From positions 555,446-619,445 of the forward strand of contig JAJJXM010000034.1 in the NCBI GenBank assembly GCA_024516155.1: DNA of 64,000 nucleotides. The letters are read 5' to 3'. Both the position numbers and the translations under genes were made by a program. The notes under the pieces are model-generated. The model was not told the origin of the DNA and made no database searches. It saw only the letters and a list, made by a program, of their open reading frames with translations. Shown here piece after piece: positions 1 to 13,500 of the stretch. Origin of the DNA: Pyronema omphalodes (taxonomy: Eukaryota > Ascomycota > Pezizomycetes > Pezizales > Pyronemataceae). The stretch's first letter is position 1, and every line of letters begins with the position of its first letter.

Positions 1-1
1 G

Positions 2-1232
2 GTTTTATCGGTGGCGTTTTCGGACCATGCGTTGAAATCTATGGAGGGTGCGGTGATTGAGGCGGTTGATACGTTGGTTGATGGGGTTAGAAAGGAGGGC
101 GAAAAGGGTGTGGATATGGGCGAACGCTTCTCGTGGTTGACGTTTGATGTTATGGCGGAACTATGCTTTGGGAAGTCGTTTGGGATGTTGACGGATGAGA
201 CTCAGAGGTTTGTGACGGATCTTATTAGTAAGGCTACTCATAATCATTACATCGTAAGTGAAGCCCCGCACCTTCCATGGCATCGCTGGTATTAGCAGAC
301 AAAACAATCCCCTGGAAAATCATCACCCAAAACCACGGGCACGGGGCTAATCATCACAGTGCGGAAACTACCTCCCAATCCGCTTCCTAAACCTCGGCCG
401 CTTCCTTTTCCCCACCATCGCCCGAGACCGCTGGCGTTTCATCGAACACTCCCGCAGCTGCGCCAACGAACGGATGGCACTAGACCACGCCGCAAAAAAA
501 GATTTCTTCTACTACCTCCTTAACGCACAGGATCCCGAAACCGGAAAAGGTTTCTCCACCAAGGAACTCTGGGGAGAAGCCAATGTTCTTATGATAGCCG
601 GCTCTGATACCACTGCTACCGCTTTATCTTCTACTCTTTATTACCTTTCCCGGAATCCTGATGCGTTGGAAAGGCTCAAGAAGGAGGTTAGAGATACCTT
701 TAGCAACCCGCGGGATATCGTCACGGGAAAAACTCTCGCCGATTGTCATTACCTGAAAGCATGTGTAGACGAAGGCATGCGCATGGCACCTCCGGTCTCT
801 GGTTTGCTCCCCCGTGAAGCACTAGCAACCTTCGAAGTCGACGGCCACATAGTACCCGAGGGAACAGTAATCGGGGTTCCTATCTACACTATCCACCATA
901 ACCCGGAATACTTCCCAGAACCATATAAATACCGTCCAGAACGATGGTTAGAGGATCCCAAGGAACAGATCGAGAAGGCGCTCAGTGCGTTTAATCCCTT
1001 TTCGATCGGGGCTAGAGGTTGTATTGGAAAGTCGGTTGCGTATATGGAACTTAGATTGGCCATTGCGAAATTGGTGTGGGAGTTTGAGGTTAGGCATTTA
1101 CCCACAGACGGTAAAGCGGAGCTTTGGATGGAGGGGTTTGCGGTGGAGGAGGGAGAGTATAGGTTGTTGGATCAGTTTACTTGTAAGAAGGAAGGACCGG
1201 TGATTGGGTTTACGAAGAGGGAGGGGTTGTAA
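2..1232 (+). CDS. Cytochrome P450 monooxygenase, 3' part (5' end outside window)
   Basis: The C-terminal ~374 residues of a microsomal-type fungal P450, a haem-thiolate mono-oxygenase. Proposed exons are 2-253 and 360-1232. The intron 254-359 starts GTAAGT, has a GGCTAAT branch-like site, ends CACAG, is phase 0, and removes an in-frame TAA at 348-350. Motifs are in the expected order: I-helix AGSDTT (codons near 600), K-helix ExxR in DEGMR (near 772), PERW (near 937), and the haem loop FSIGARGCIG with the cysteine ligand (near 1000-1030). The N-terminal membrane anchor and about 120 residues lie left of the window. The next gene, HPPD, is convergent about 2.1 kb away. The substrate cannot be read from sequence; it looks like the broad class of fungal detoxification or secondary-metabolism P450s, and I infer no role in tyrosine breakdown from proximity alone. 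Confidence 0.93.
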
Positions 1233-3336
1233 ATATTGTGGTTCCGGTTTTTTTTTTCTGGTTGTGGTAGTTTGGTTTGGGGTTTTTGGTTGGATGCGGA
1301 ATTTGGATATGCTTTTTTGGATATAGTTTTTTTATTTATTTAATGGCGATATATAACTACATTTTGGGTTGCTTCTGATTTGTGGAGAATATGGAGTGAA
1401 TACAATGTGAATACAATGTGCATACAAAGTAATGAAGTGGATCCATATCAATAGACATTAATATTCCCACTTGGATATGACATGTTGGTATATTCTATAC
1501 ACCCATATATTTAGAGATGCATAATATACAACAGATGTCAGTAAACATTCCGTTCTACTTGTTGCTGTAGTGTGATATGTACACAGCATCAAAGAAGGGA
1601 CGGAATGTTTGTATGTATGTAGTCACTGGTCGACGATACAAGGTTATCTATCTCGACATCGCGGCATCGCGGCATCCCGGCATCGTTCAAAACGCAGCAT
1701 CCCTGCCTCTGATGTACCCCGACTATATCGCATGTCATCGTCCACAAAGAGCACACATAACATGTCCATATACACCACGAAATATCACAGCAACAAAACC
1801 CTTCCAACCCCATATCTCCTTTCCATTACCGCATATCTAATTCCCCATCCCTCCACATCCGCATCCCTATCCCCCACTCCCTTCCCAGCACCATCACCTC
1901 CACCAAACCCATAAAAACCAGCAATCACAAGACCCACTACTAAATCCAGCTCATCATAAACACAATAAACACCATAAACACCATAAACACAATAAACACC
2001 ATAAACACAATAAACACCATAAACACTATGATAGCCCCCGCCCCGCCACCCGGGAGATGTACAGTACATACATAGCGCCATATACGCCCGTCGTTACATA
2101 CATACATAAATAACCGTTGATGGCCGCTGTGGGGTAGTGCGGGCTGGGGTGTGGGGTAGTGCGTGCCGGGGTATGTAGTGCGTGCCGGGGTAGTGCCAGG
2201 GTGGGCCGGGGTGGGCCGGGGTTTGACAGGGGACAGGGGTGGGAAAACAGGGGTTGGTTAACGATTAACCCGTACCGATTATCCCGATTGATGTACAGAT
2301 AGAAGCAGAAGCTACATCATAGAACTTGCCGACTTCCGAGCGTAGCCCTGGAGAGCTGGGGACCTGGGAGCTGGGGAGCTGGGGATTTCCTTAATAATCA
2401 ATAATCAATATATCGGTTTATCAACCTTCAACCTTCAAGAACAGACACCCGGCCAGGACTATCAGGACGCAGAATAAACAGAAGCAGAACAAAGCCAGAA
2501 CGAAGCCAGAACGCAGCAGAACAAAATCAGTATGAAACAGAAGCAGAAACAAAAGCAGAAACAGAACAAATCGAGGTGCACGAGCGGGTAGCGGGTTTTG
2601 GATCCCATAGACTACAGTGCTGAATCCCCACAATCCCCACTGCGCATAGATGCGGAGGTTTAAGCGGGTTTTCTGTGGTGTAAAGGGAGCTAGAGGGAAC
2701 TAAAGGGATCTAAAGCTTGAGGGATCTAAGATTGCAAGGTTGAAGGAGGCCTAGAGAGACCTAAAGAGCCGCGCACCGATACCACTGGCAATACTGGTGG
2801 GTTATGAGCTTGGTATGCCAAGGTATACCCTTGGCGACCCTGGCAGATCTTGGCAGATCCTTAGTAGAGCTTCGGCAGACCCTTGGCAAGGTTATACTCG
2901 GCTTTGGATACCAAGCTGCTACATATAATTATGACGAAACGTCATAGCAGCGAGCTAAACTATCTGAGTAGCGAGAGTAAGTTTTGTACTCAACCGTACG
3001 TAGTTGTCAAATTTGTGGTTTGCTGTTTAGCAGGTTTTTTGGTTTCGTCAAATGGGAAGATGGGGGAAATGGTGATGGTTATGGTTGTGTGATGGTGGCG
3101 GTGATGGTTATGGAGAATGCTGTTTTGTAGATAGATAGATAGATAGATTGAGGCTCAATTTGTTTAATTACAATCTTCACGTTCTTCAACTTACAGACAT
3201 TTGTACAGACTACAAGCTCCACCACGCTGACACACTGCTACGCATCTTACACCTTGACCCTAAATACAAAATACACCATGATAACCATAACCCAAAAAAT
3301 AACTCCACATCATCCATCCTAATTGTTTCTGTTCGC
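1233..3336. other. Intergenic region between convergent P450 and HPPD genes
   Basis: No gene is supported here; the short open frames are low-complexity. The stretch holds simple-sequence tracts: a GTGAATACAAT-like short repeat near 1397-1428, a small GCGGCATC repeat near 1661-1685, the nonamer minisatellite listed separately, a G-rich GGGGTAGTGCG/GCCGGGGT tract at about 2128-2222, GAGCTGGGG repeats near 2350-2385, an AGAAGCAGAA-like tract near 2470-2570, GTGATGGTTATGG repeats near 3070-3110, and (TAGA)n near 3130-3147. Both flanking genes end into this region. Confidence 0.6.
1955..2026. repeat. Eight-unit nonamer minisatellite (C/A)ATAAACAC
   Basis: Eight directly adjacent 9-bp units, each CATAAACAC or AATAAACAC (unit order C,A,C,C,A,C,A,C), with no mismatch outside the first base. 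The core TAAACAC is the reverse complement of the GTGTTTA core of the large arrays at 15.6-17.4 kb. Confidence 0.9.
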
Positions 3337-4690
<1,354 letters not shown>

Positions 4691-5618
4691 GGTGGGTGCT
4701 GGGGAGAATGGGAAACTTTTGTTTTTGTTTGCTGGGAAGGAAACAAGGTAATAGTTTATATGGATAGAAGGTATCTTGATATAGTCAAGAGGTTTGTTTG
4801 GTGATGGGAGATGGGAGGTGGCTTGAGATATAACTTGATCACCGGATATTAGTGTTACGCCTCACGGGGTTTGTGGTGGGTGAGATGAGGTGATAGTCTA
4901 TAGATTTCAAAGACAAAGACAAGATATTCCGAGCGATGATTCAAGAGATAGGAATATCAAATCTAATCAGTATATCCGAACCATGCAACCCCTTGAATTC
5001 AATATTGACGCCGCTTGGAATGTAAGTCTGTGGTCGGTTGTGGATAGATAGATAGGCCTTCGTCGGTTTCACGCGGTTTAACTCGGCTAAGCACGGATGA
5101 CGTCGTGATGCGACCAACAGACCTTCATGCCTGCACCCGCCCGGGCCTCATCTGTTCTTTCCTGTGATATGCGTGATGATACCAGATGTTGCCCATCGTA
5201 AACCGGGACCGCTTGTTGCCGAACTTGCCTTATGCGCATGCACGTAGGCTTGTCTCATATCATGTCATCCCGGATTGAATTTATTAAGTTTTGTATAATA
5301 TGGCGCCTACACAACTCCTACCCGAACAAACCGTACTTTCATGGGATTTCACTCGTGACTCGTCCGCCTGCTTCCGCTTGGCTTCGTTCGCTTAACGATA
5401 CCCGCCCGCCGCTTTACAGAAACTACATAAAAGGACAGATAAAGAGGGCGGGAAACCTTATTTGACCGTCCCTGCTCCACATTTTGTGCACTTTGCTTCT
5501 CCACCGTGTGACTATTCCACCTTTCTAATTACTATTCCTTTAATGTAAGTCTTTAAATACTCCGACACCTTTATAACCACCATCCACTAACACCCAGCAG
5601 TTATAATCGCCGTGCACA
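4691..5618. promoter_or_regulatory. Shared intergenic (possible bidirectional) promoter region of HPPD and TTC36-like gene, with 5' UTR intron
   Basis: 928 bp separate the two divergent start codons. Toward the TTC36-like gene there is a TATA-like CATAAAAGG at 5426-5434 and a probable 5' UTR intron 5545-5600 (GTAAGT donor, CACTAAC branch, CAGCAG acceptor) ending 18 nt before the ATG. A CRE-like TGACGTC occurs at 5098-5104. The HPPD-proximal side has no clear TATA box. Which elements are used is inference. Confidence 0.55.
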
Positions 5619-6449
5619 ATGTCCTCAGCCACCATTAACCCAGGCTACCCACGAAATCTCACCGTCCGAGATTCGAGAACCCTCGCCGTCCTCTTCGACG
5701 ACGAAGCCAGCACAGCTCTACCACCAGCCGTCATCGTCAACCCTTCCTTCCCCTCTAACCCACACTACAATCCCTCCGAGCTCTCCCACATAAAATCCCT
5801 AGAACACGCAGCCATCAGTCTCTCCCTCACCAATCCTTCCGCTGCACTAGAACCGTTCAACTTCCTAATCGAAACCTACCCGATGCATGCATCCGCCTAC
5901 AACAACCGGGCGCAACTAAAAAGGATCCTAAAACATCCCTACAAAGATATTAAAAAGGATCTTCAAATCGCGATACATATTGCCCAGGGAACAGTTATGG
6001 ATAAGCAGATTAGTAGGTGTATGCAAAAGGTATTACAAAATGCTTGGAGTCAAATGGGAATTGTCCATATGATGGAAAATGATCAGGAAGCGGCGGTGAA
6101 TTGTTGGATATCCGGTGCGAAGTTTGATAGTGATTGGTGTAGGAAAATGGCCGCTAAACATAATCCCGTGGCGAAAATGTGTGGACGCATTGTGAAGGAT
6201 GCTATGCAAAGGGAATTGGGTCCGATAGGGAATGCGCGAACTTTGGCGGACATGAAAATGGAAATGGCGAAGGAGTTGGAAAGGAGAAGGCTAGAGGCGC
6301 AGAGAATTGAATTGCTGATGGGAAGGAGTTCGGCAATTCTTGCGGACCCACTAATCAATGAGACAATGCAAGCGCCAATGGAAATGCATACGAGCAAGAT
6401 GGAGGCTAGGAGAAGGGAAAAGGGAAAGGGAAAGATGATTATGGATTAG
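5619..6449 (+). CDS. TTC36-like tetratricopeptide-repeat protein
   Basis: Single coding exon, 276 residues. The core resembles animal TTC36 (HBP21): an acidic N-terminal stretch, a helical repeat with PSAALEPF...YPMHASAYNNRAQ (about residues 75-107), a second repeat around the SQMGIVHMMENDQEAAVNCW segment (~148-167), and the family's closing helix with NPVAKMCGRIVKDAM (~181-195). Animal TTC36 has the same ASAYNNRAQ and NPYAxLCNRM signatures. The protein is ~85 residues longer than the animal form, ending in a charged, probably coiled-coil tail (residues ~200-276) rich in K/R/E and finishing in a basic KGKGK segment. TPR proteins are adaptors; mouse TTC36 has been reported to bind and stabilise HPPD. 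Here it sits head-to-head with HPPD, which supports the assignment, but interaction in this fungus is inference. Confidence 0.85.
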   Translation: MSSATINPGYPRNLTVRDSRTLAVLFDDEASTALPPAVIVNPSFPSNPHYNPSELSHIKSLEHAAISLSLTNPSAALEPFNFLIETYPMHASAYNNRAQLKRILKHPYKDIKKDLQIAIHIAQGTVMDKQISRCMQKVLQNAWSQMGIVHMMENDQEAAVNCWISGAKFDSDWCRKMAAKHNPVAKMCGRIVKDAMQRELGPIGNARTLADMKMEMAKELERRRLEAQRIELLMGRSSAILADPLINETMQAPMEMHTSKMEARRREKGKGKMIMD

Positions 6450-7455
6450 GGATGAGACTCCCGCGCATGCAGACGAATAAGAACCGTCAAGGCATGGTTA
6501 CGCTGTCCAAGTAAAGACATTTTTCAGAAAATAATATTTTGTACATGTACGAGAACAATGTAATAAGAAACCAGAAAAGCTTGGTATATAATGGCATAAT
6601 GTTTTTAATCTCTTCGCTCGTGATAAAATAGGCGAACAACAACCGCGAAGTGTTAGATGAATGGATACTATCCGCTACATAAAAGGATGTCATACTTGGT
6701 ACATGCTTCATATATAGAAGGGTGTTTAATATTTGAAGAAATAAGCTCAAGGTAGCTCTAACCATTCTCGTGTAGAGTGAGACTGTATGATTCTCCGTCC
6801 ACCGGTCTAGGGATGCACACGAGACGACACGAGACAACATCACCATTATGCTCAAGACATCTCGCGTCATGTATCCGAGAAGCTTGGGATATCGTGTCTC
6901 GCAGAGATTCAGTCTCTCCTGATATCGATTCTAGAGCTCGAGCCGTCGTCTGGTGTGCATCCCTATTCAAAGACAGAAACTAGCCTTTTAAGTACGGTAT
7001 ACATGACTTATCCGGAAGTTCGTGTGTCCGAACGGGGTAAATTCTATCCAGCATGATGATGCTCATAAACTTTACATAGATAGAAAACGAAACACGCTTG
7101 TACTGGGCACGAGTGGATTAGTTAACCAGGGCTTTTAACCGACGATGTATGCGGGGCTGCTATACTGCTAGGTTTTAGAAGCTGACGTCAGATGATGTTC
7201 TACTATATGAAGTGGAAGCAAAAACTTTGAGGCACTATTGAACCGAGAAAATTGGGGGAAACAGTGCGGTTCAAGAAAGTTTAATGAGATGTAATATGGT
7301 ATTATTTACAGGTACTCCCCATCCGCTTATTATAATTTGCAAGTCAGCCGTAAACTGCCCGCTGCTTCCTGCTTCTTCTCTCTCTTTGATGCCACCTCGT
7401 CCATCTCAGTCTTAAGCCAGATATCTCTGGCACGGCCTGATTTCATGGCAATGAA
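6450..7455. other. Intergenic region; remnant 3' coding of the Myb/SANT gene at its right end
   Basis: From 6450 to about 7310 I recognise nothing; the 127- and 70-codon minus-strand frames have no domain features. From about 7455 down to about 7310 the minus strand continues the Myb/SANT-like reading frame past its TGA stop (FIAMKSGRARDIWLKTEMDEVA is broken off from the gene only by that stop). Confidence 0.5.
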
Positions 7456-8701
7456 TCACTGAGCATTGCTGATGTCTTTGAAAACATTATAGGCAACGGC
7501 TTTTTCATCCTCATCAAGGTCCTGGTATTCCTCTTCCAGAACAGCAATTGCTCGTTCAATTTTGCTCAGTGCAAGACTCTCCGCATTGGATTTAGTCGCG
7601 GACAAAGTCTGCGCTACCCTGTCAACCTCAGTGTCAAGCCAGATATCTCTTGCACGACCCGGTGTCATGACGACAAAACTCTTGGCATTGTTGCTATCTT
7701 TGAATACCATATAGGCGACTGCCATTTCCTGTGCATCTAGATCCGGATATTCCTCTTCCAGCATGATTATTGCTCGCTCAATGCTCGATACTGAATGATT
7801 CACAGCAGCAAACCTAAGGTCATTTTTAGCCTTCGCTAGATCTCGACCAGCTGATTTGCGATTATGCCTGGCTGATGAGAAATTTGTCGGAGACCGCCTG
7901 CTTTCGTCCCGGTGGTTGTCACTTGCTTTTCGCTTAAGCCCTTGGACGACGGGGCGATGCCGGCTGGATCCAATATCAGGTTGTTGAGGTTCTTCAGACT
8001 GGTCCAGCGCACCTCCAGTCTCCATAGTTTCCGATTGTTCAGAGGCGTCCCTTATTCCTTCTTCTGGCTGCTGATACCGAACTTGCCGTGAAGGCGCGGG
8101 AGTTGTAACGGGCCAGGATCGGGGTATCAACTGGCGTGTAAGTTGCCCGTGAGTCTTTTCATATTCTTCAGTAGCGTGAGATGCCGTAAATAGCTCGGTG
8201 AGTTCTTTGTAATGATGAAGTTTATGCTTCCGGAATTTTGCTGCACGGGGATGTGACTATACCGCTGTGTTAAATCCGCAGAGGATATACCTATTTAGAG
8301 AAGGAACCACCTGTAAGATACGCTCCCAGAGACTTTGATCGGCCTTTAAAATACCGTTCTCTTCATCCCAAACTACCCCGTCATATCCCCCGATCGTAAG
8401 TACGAGATCATACTCCTTCTTGACTAAACCCCACTGGCTATCAGCTCCTGCCTTGTCATTCCCGGCTCTGAGATCTTACAGTGTTTACTTTGGATCTCAC
8501 TTGACTGACACCAAGATTCGGAGGATAGCCCCTGCCATCAAGCTTTTTATTTACTTCCTCACATGCTCGCTGATAGCTGGAAATTTGAAACCCCGTATCT
8601 AGTCTTTTCCCTAGCTTGACCTCATCAATGAGTGCCTCCAATAGAGCGACAGTCATCTCCGGGGACCAATCCGCCTGTTGTTTATCCGAGTCTTTCCCCA
8701 T
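7456..8701 (-). CDS. Myb/SANT-like DNA-binding domain protein, C-terminal repeat interrupted by a TGA
   Basis: Three proposed exons: 8701-8480, 8433-8311 and 8256-7456 (introns 46 and 54 bp; the second uses a GTGGTT donor chosen because it restores the domain spacing). The 381-residue product starts with a Myb/SANT-like domain of the type common in fungal and transposon-derived genes: ADWSPEMTVALLEALIDE (~10-27), VNKKL, SQVRSKVNT, then VWDEENGILKADQSLW and HPRAAKFRKHKL (~118-129). A polar, low-complexity middle follows. The C-terminus carries two copies of a ~60-residue module (IERAI-x2-LEEEY-x-DLD-x3-x-AVAY-x-VFKD), but the second is cut by TGA at 7456-7458. Past that TGA the frame continues with GRARDIWLKTEMDEVA, matching GRARDIWLDTEVDRVA in module 1. 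So it is either a recently truncated gene or a sequencing error. DNA binding is inferred; target unknown. Confidence 0.7.
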
Positions 8702-10504
8702 TCTTTCAATGGGCGCCTTAGTCAGAAACGCGACGCGCAGGAAGAACTGGAGAACGCGACACGTGAGGACGGTAATATCTATTCGCGTTTGGCAGGGAAA
8801 AACTATTGCTCGACGCTGCTCGGCGACGCGACGGCAGCACGTAAGTTCTACAAACGCAATTAGCTACGACAGGATCATATAGTTCGGGCAATTGACGCTG
8901 TGGGTTCCTGAAAACGAATCGTCGCGCGTCGTATGATATTCCATACTAGGAATGAAACAGTCGAGGGTAGTGGGACATGGTGGAGCAAGTGTGTTTTGTC
9001 CTAGTGGAACTTGGCGAGAACAAAAAAACTGACGCCTGATCTACTACATAGAACATGGGGACTACTAAACGCGCTCTCATGTTACACGCTGGTGTAGATC
9101 TTTTGCCGCATTTTTACCGCCACCGCTTTACTTGTGCACCGCACAATCCGCCAACCAGCCTATTTGTTGATGCAACTTCACCCGGCTATTATTATTATTA
9201 TTACTTTTATTTTAAAAAAAGAACTGAAGTACTTATATCGTACAAATGAGTACTCTGCCCTTTCCAAGTCATCTTGTGCATGAGGAACGTGGTACTATAA
9301 TTGCCATCGCCCGATTGATGAATTTTACAACCTATATCATCAGGAAGGATTGCATCGTCATATTGTGCCAAACTCCATCAGAGAAGCAGTTTAAATTTTC
9401 GATAGTGCATGCAAAGTGATTATGGGAATACTCGTTGTATGTATGCAGATTTCACGGACGGGTTTTGAAAATTTGTCATCTACATGGTTTGCCGCTGCTA
9501 AATGTCTTTTCAGAAAATCGTAAAACGAGTTTCTGCCACATCTGTGATCATATTGTCAGCAACAAGTCATCTGTTCTGATCACAGAGATACACAGTGCTA
9601 TGCCAAAAGGCTTTGTTTCAAGGTTTTGTCACAAGTAATGCCTATGCTAACGATTGTATATAGCACAATGGAGAAGTTCCTTTTACCTTGACCAGCTTAT
9701 CAGTTTCAGTAATACTGCATTGCAAGTGTACGCCTTTGAAAATAACTACTGAGGATAGTTCCGTTGACCTCTCCCGTAGTCAAGAAATTAGATATATTGG
9801 CACCTGTACCCTCTTGTGGTCTTTCAATCCTCCAGCGACCCGAACGCCTGCTGACAAAGTACAAAATTACCTTACTAAAGGGCTTATCATTACTCTATTT
9901 GAGGTGGATAGAACAATCCCATAGTCCACCTATGCGATAGAAATAGGAAATTTAAATAGGCAAAGGGGATAGGTACGAGGCCGTGTATCGGGTTCTGTGT
10001 CCATGTTCTATATAATCAATTTTTTCGTAGTGAAATAGGCTCCCACTTCCATTCGTATATAGCGATAGGAACTCCTCTACTATAGGTTATGCGATTTTTC
10101 AATAGGACTACCAACGGTGTCTGGTGTCATGGTGTAAAATAACAAGTAACCGATATCAGTCACAATCAGCGATATAATTATGTAAAACATGGTTTAACAC
10201 AGCACTCATGCGTACTACACTATTCATGTCCATTTCACATATTACAGAAGAATGAAGGTTATTTGCAGGAGTAGCGCCGAAAAGAAATCGTCATCACATT
10301 ACACAAAAATAATTTCCAGAAGCCGTAAATATACCAAAACAATCTCCACCATCAATAATCTGTACTCCTGATGACCGTCCTAGACTAAAGTGTACCGTTC
10401 AAATTTCCAGCATCAAATGCAAAGAAATTGTGAGTACGTAAAACGTGATACCCAAGACTGCCCTGTAGACTAGTGGGGACGGAAGAGATTTCAATAATAA
10501 TCAC
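8702..10504. other. Gene-poor region, nothing recognised
   Basis: No open frame here has recognisable domain content on either strand. The only structured element is a TAT/ATT-rich microsatellite at about 9187-9218 followed by an A-run. The region is AT-rich with scattered stops in all frames. It lies between the 5' end of the Myb/SANT-like gene and the 3' end of the NLR gene, so it could hold an upstream and a downstream regulatory region. Confidence 0.45.
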
Positions 10505-13500
10505 TCAGTTCGTCGAATCGTCAGATACGTCACTCCATTCTTCGCCATCATCACTCCATTCTTCGCGATCATGACTTCCGTCTTCGCAATTACAAACTTC
10601 GGCATGATGAATGGCCCCATTGAGTTCAGGCATTGTCTCGAGATACTCGCCCACAGAAGGATGCGCGAAGCGGAAAACGTTGAGATGTTTGTCCACAATG
10701 AGCAGATGGTGGCATATTGTTAGTAAATATTTGGCGCTAATTGTGGCCTTGCGAGTGGACTGTTGCTTTGTACCGACTCTCTCAGTGATCGCATGAAGCA
10801 GGGTTTCCGTCGGCAGCGGTTCGCTTGACCATCGCATCTGGCGGAAAGCGTCGAGTGCTCGTCGAGTATTGCTTCCACTTTGAGAAAGGATACAACGATA
10901 GATACCCTCGTAAGCTTCCGTAAGTGTGTCCGGAAGCCTCTGCAAACCGTCTTTCACCGTAGCATTGCTTTCACCGTACAGGTGGTATAGAATCGTGATT
11001 TGAAGTGCCGCTAATTGGAACCTAGAATGAATTAATTGGTGTCTGGCCCCATTTCAAATCAAGATGGTGTTTTGAACTTACATTCCCTGGCACAGACCAG
11101 TGATTACTTCGCATATTTGGAGTTTAAGTCGACTCGAGACCTCACCTTTGAGCAGCTTGCGATCATCAATTGCCCTCTTTACTCTATTTTCGACAAACAC
11201 CTTGATGTCATCGGTATTGTCCTCGGGCTCTAGTACAATCAAGGGGAATATCTGAAACTGCGCAACTATCTTAGGATCAATACGAGTTGTTGCAAAAAGC
11301 TTGACCACGTTTATCGATTTTCTGACGACATGATTTAGTGACTTCAGTAGCTCGTACCGCTTCTCCGTTGCTACTTCGTCCAAAGCATCGATGCAAATAA
11401 TGGTCCGAGGATAAACACTGGTGATATGAAGGAGCAGTGCTTGACTTTCTGGAAGGCTCAACTGCGATGAAAGTTGTCTGTTTTTCACCCTTTCTTCGTA
11501 TATATCCAGAATCGACTTGGGTAGCGTGTTCTCATTTGAGTTGGATTGCAGAAGCTGTTGCACGATCGCGTTCATAATAATTTCTGGTTCTCGGCGACGT
11601 CTTTCAGCGCGATCACAGTAGAAGTAGGCCCTCGCCAGCCTTCCAGCCTCCGGATGTAGAGAATCGATAACTGCTGAGCTACAGTGACGCTGCGTTAGGT
11701 ATATAATCCTTCTACAGTACAATGGAATAGCTATGTCTTACGTAATATATGTTTTACCGGTTCCAGCTAGACGAATTGGTTGTTAAGACAAGAAAAATGG
11801 AAAAGAACGGCAGATATGATCACTTACGGATTCCTCGCAGTAAAAACAGTCTCGAAGAGTTGGATGAAATCCAAGTTAAATACTCCTGTTTCTCAAATAT
11901 CCACTTCCCAGTTCCTTTCAGACGCCGTCGAGTAATACGTTGGTGATGGCTTTCGTACGGGACATCCGATAACCAGTTTAGAATGGAGGACATCATCAAG
12001 TCAACTGATTCATTGCGCTTGCCTGGCGACCGGAGTTGTCTGTTGTTCGGTTGAGCTTTGACAATACCCGATACCGTGTTACGCCGAACCTCATTATCTA
12101 GATGTCGCCGAACCTCATTATCTAGATGTCATTAGTCTGTGGCAATTTCTGTGTCTCGGCTGATCCACCTTGTGATCTCTCTTGAACCCTACGTGGTATG
12201 TTGCTGGATTGGCGTTCCGTAAACGGCATGGAGGTAGTACGCCAAATCTGATGATCTGGCTGTTATTAGTCGCTAGTGCATTTACACATCTGGGCAGATG
12301 CACCTTTTAATCTGTCTTGAACACCACGCATCGTATAGTCTTTCGCAACATTTTTGATCTTGGCAAGGACTCGCAGGTAGTTCTCATCCGATACAGATCG
12401 GAACTTGACCATCATGGAATGGTTTGCGCGGATTTGAATTTGATTGTGAGACTTCGATAGAGAGCATACTGCCGATTCTCGAGGTACCATTCGGATTAGT
12501 GAACCACAGCGCTCGAATTTTCCATCGCAGTTTTTCTTCCATATGTTAGTTTCAACTCTGAACTGAATTTATGTTTTTCCCTTATGGATGTTACTACTAA
12601 CCTCGACAGACAATGTATCTTCACCCTCATAGAAAGACACAACAGTACAGTTCTTCATTCTCTTGTAGCATGCAGAAAAATCACTCTCGAGATCAGAAAG
12701 ATAGTCGGATCCGGTGCTTATAGATTGAAGAAAATGCTCGTTTCCTTTCCCCTGTACCAAGCGGTCAATGCTGGTGGCGTTGAGGCCTCGAGTGGGCACC
12801 CCAAAGAACAGAACACCAATGCATGATTGATAAAAGGCTTTATCCTCGTCGCAATGTTCTTTACTAGCATCTACAAGGGCCTGACATTCACTTCATTAAG
12901 ATATGGAAATCGCAGTTTGTGCAGGTGAGTGGAACATACCTTTTGTAGAACCAACCCTCCAAGACTATGTCCAATCAGTATCAAAGGTCGACTCGCTGTC
13001 TAGAATTGTTCAATGTCAGCATACACGACAGAATAATCAAAAAGCGCAACAAAATACGAAGGACAATTACCTGATTCTCTCGGATTCTTTTGACATCCTC
13101 CAGGAACTGTCGGGATATTGCCGTAATGGAGGTCGTACTGCTGACATTCATGATGCTGGAAAAGTAACCCCATATATGGACACGGATATCTGGGCATTCA
13201 GAGGGGAGAAAATCCCGCAGCCACATTCGGTATGCTTGATCCGGCGATTTCCATGATCCGAAAGCATGGGCCGAAAGTCCCGTAACCGCAATAAGGCTGG
13301 GATCTATCCATCAGCAGGCTGAAAAATCATCGTTTGAGCGGGGAGGATATCTGAGAGATTTACTCATATTTGGCAGTTCTTCCTAGAGGTTGGTATAGTG
13401 GCGTCATACTATAAAAATCACGGTCGATTGAAACAGAGACCTGTTCTCCCGACCGTGAATGGACTTCATGATGTGCATTGTATCTGTCGTTTCTATATTG

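Noticed and set aside
2..1232. P450 as part of a tyrosine or homogentisate gene cluster
   Set aside because: Only proximity supports it; it is convergent to HPPD with 2.1 kb of repeats between, and no other pathway gene is nearby.
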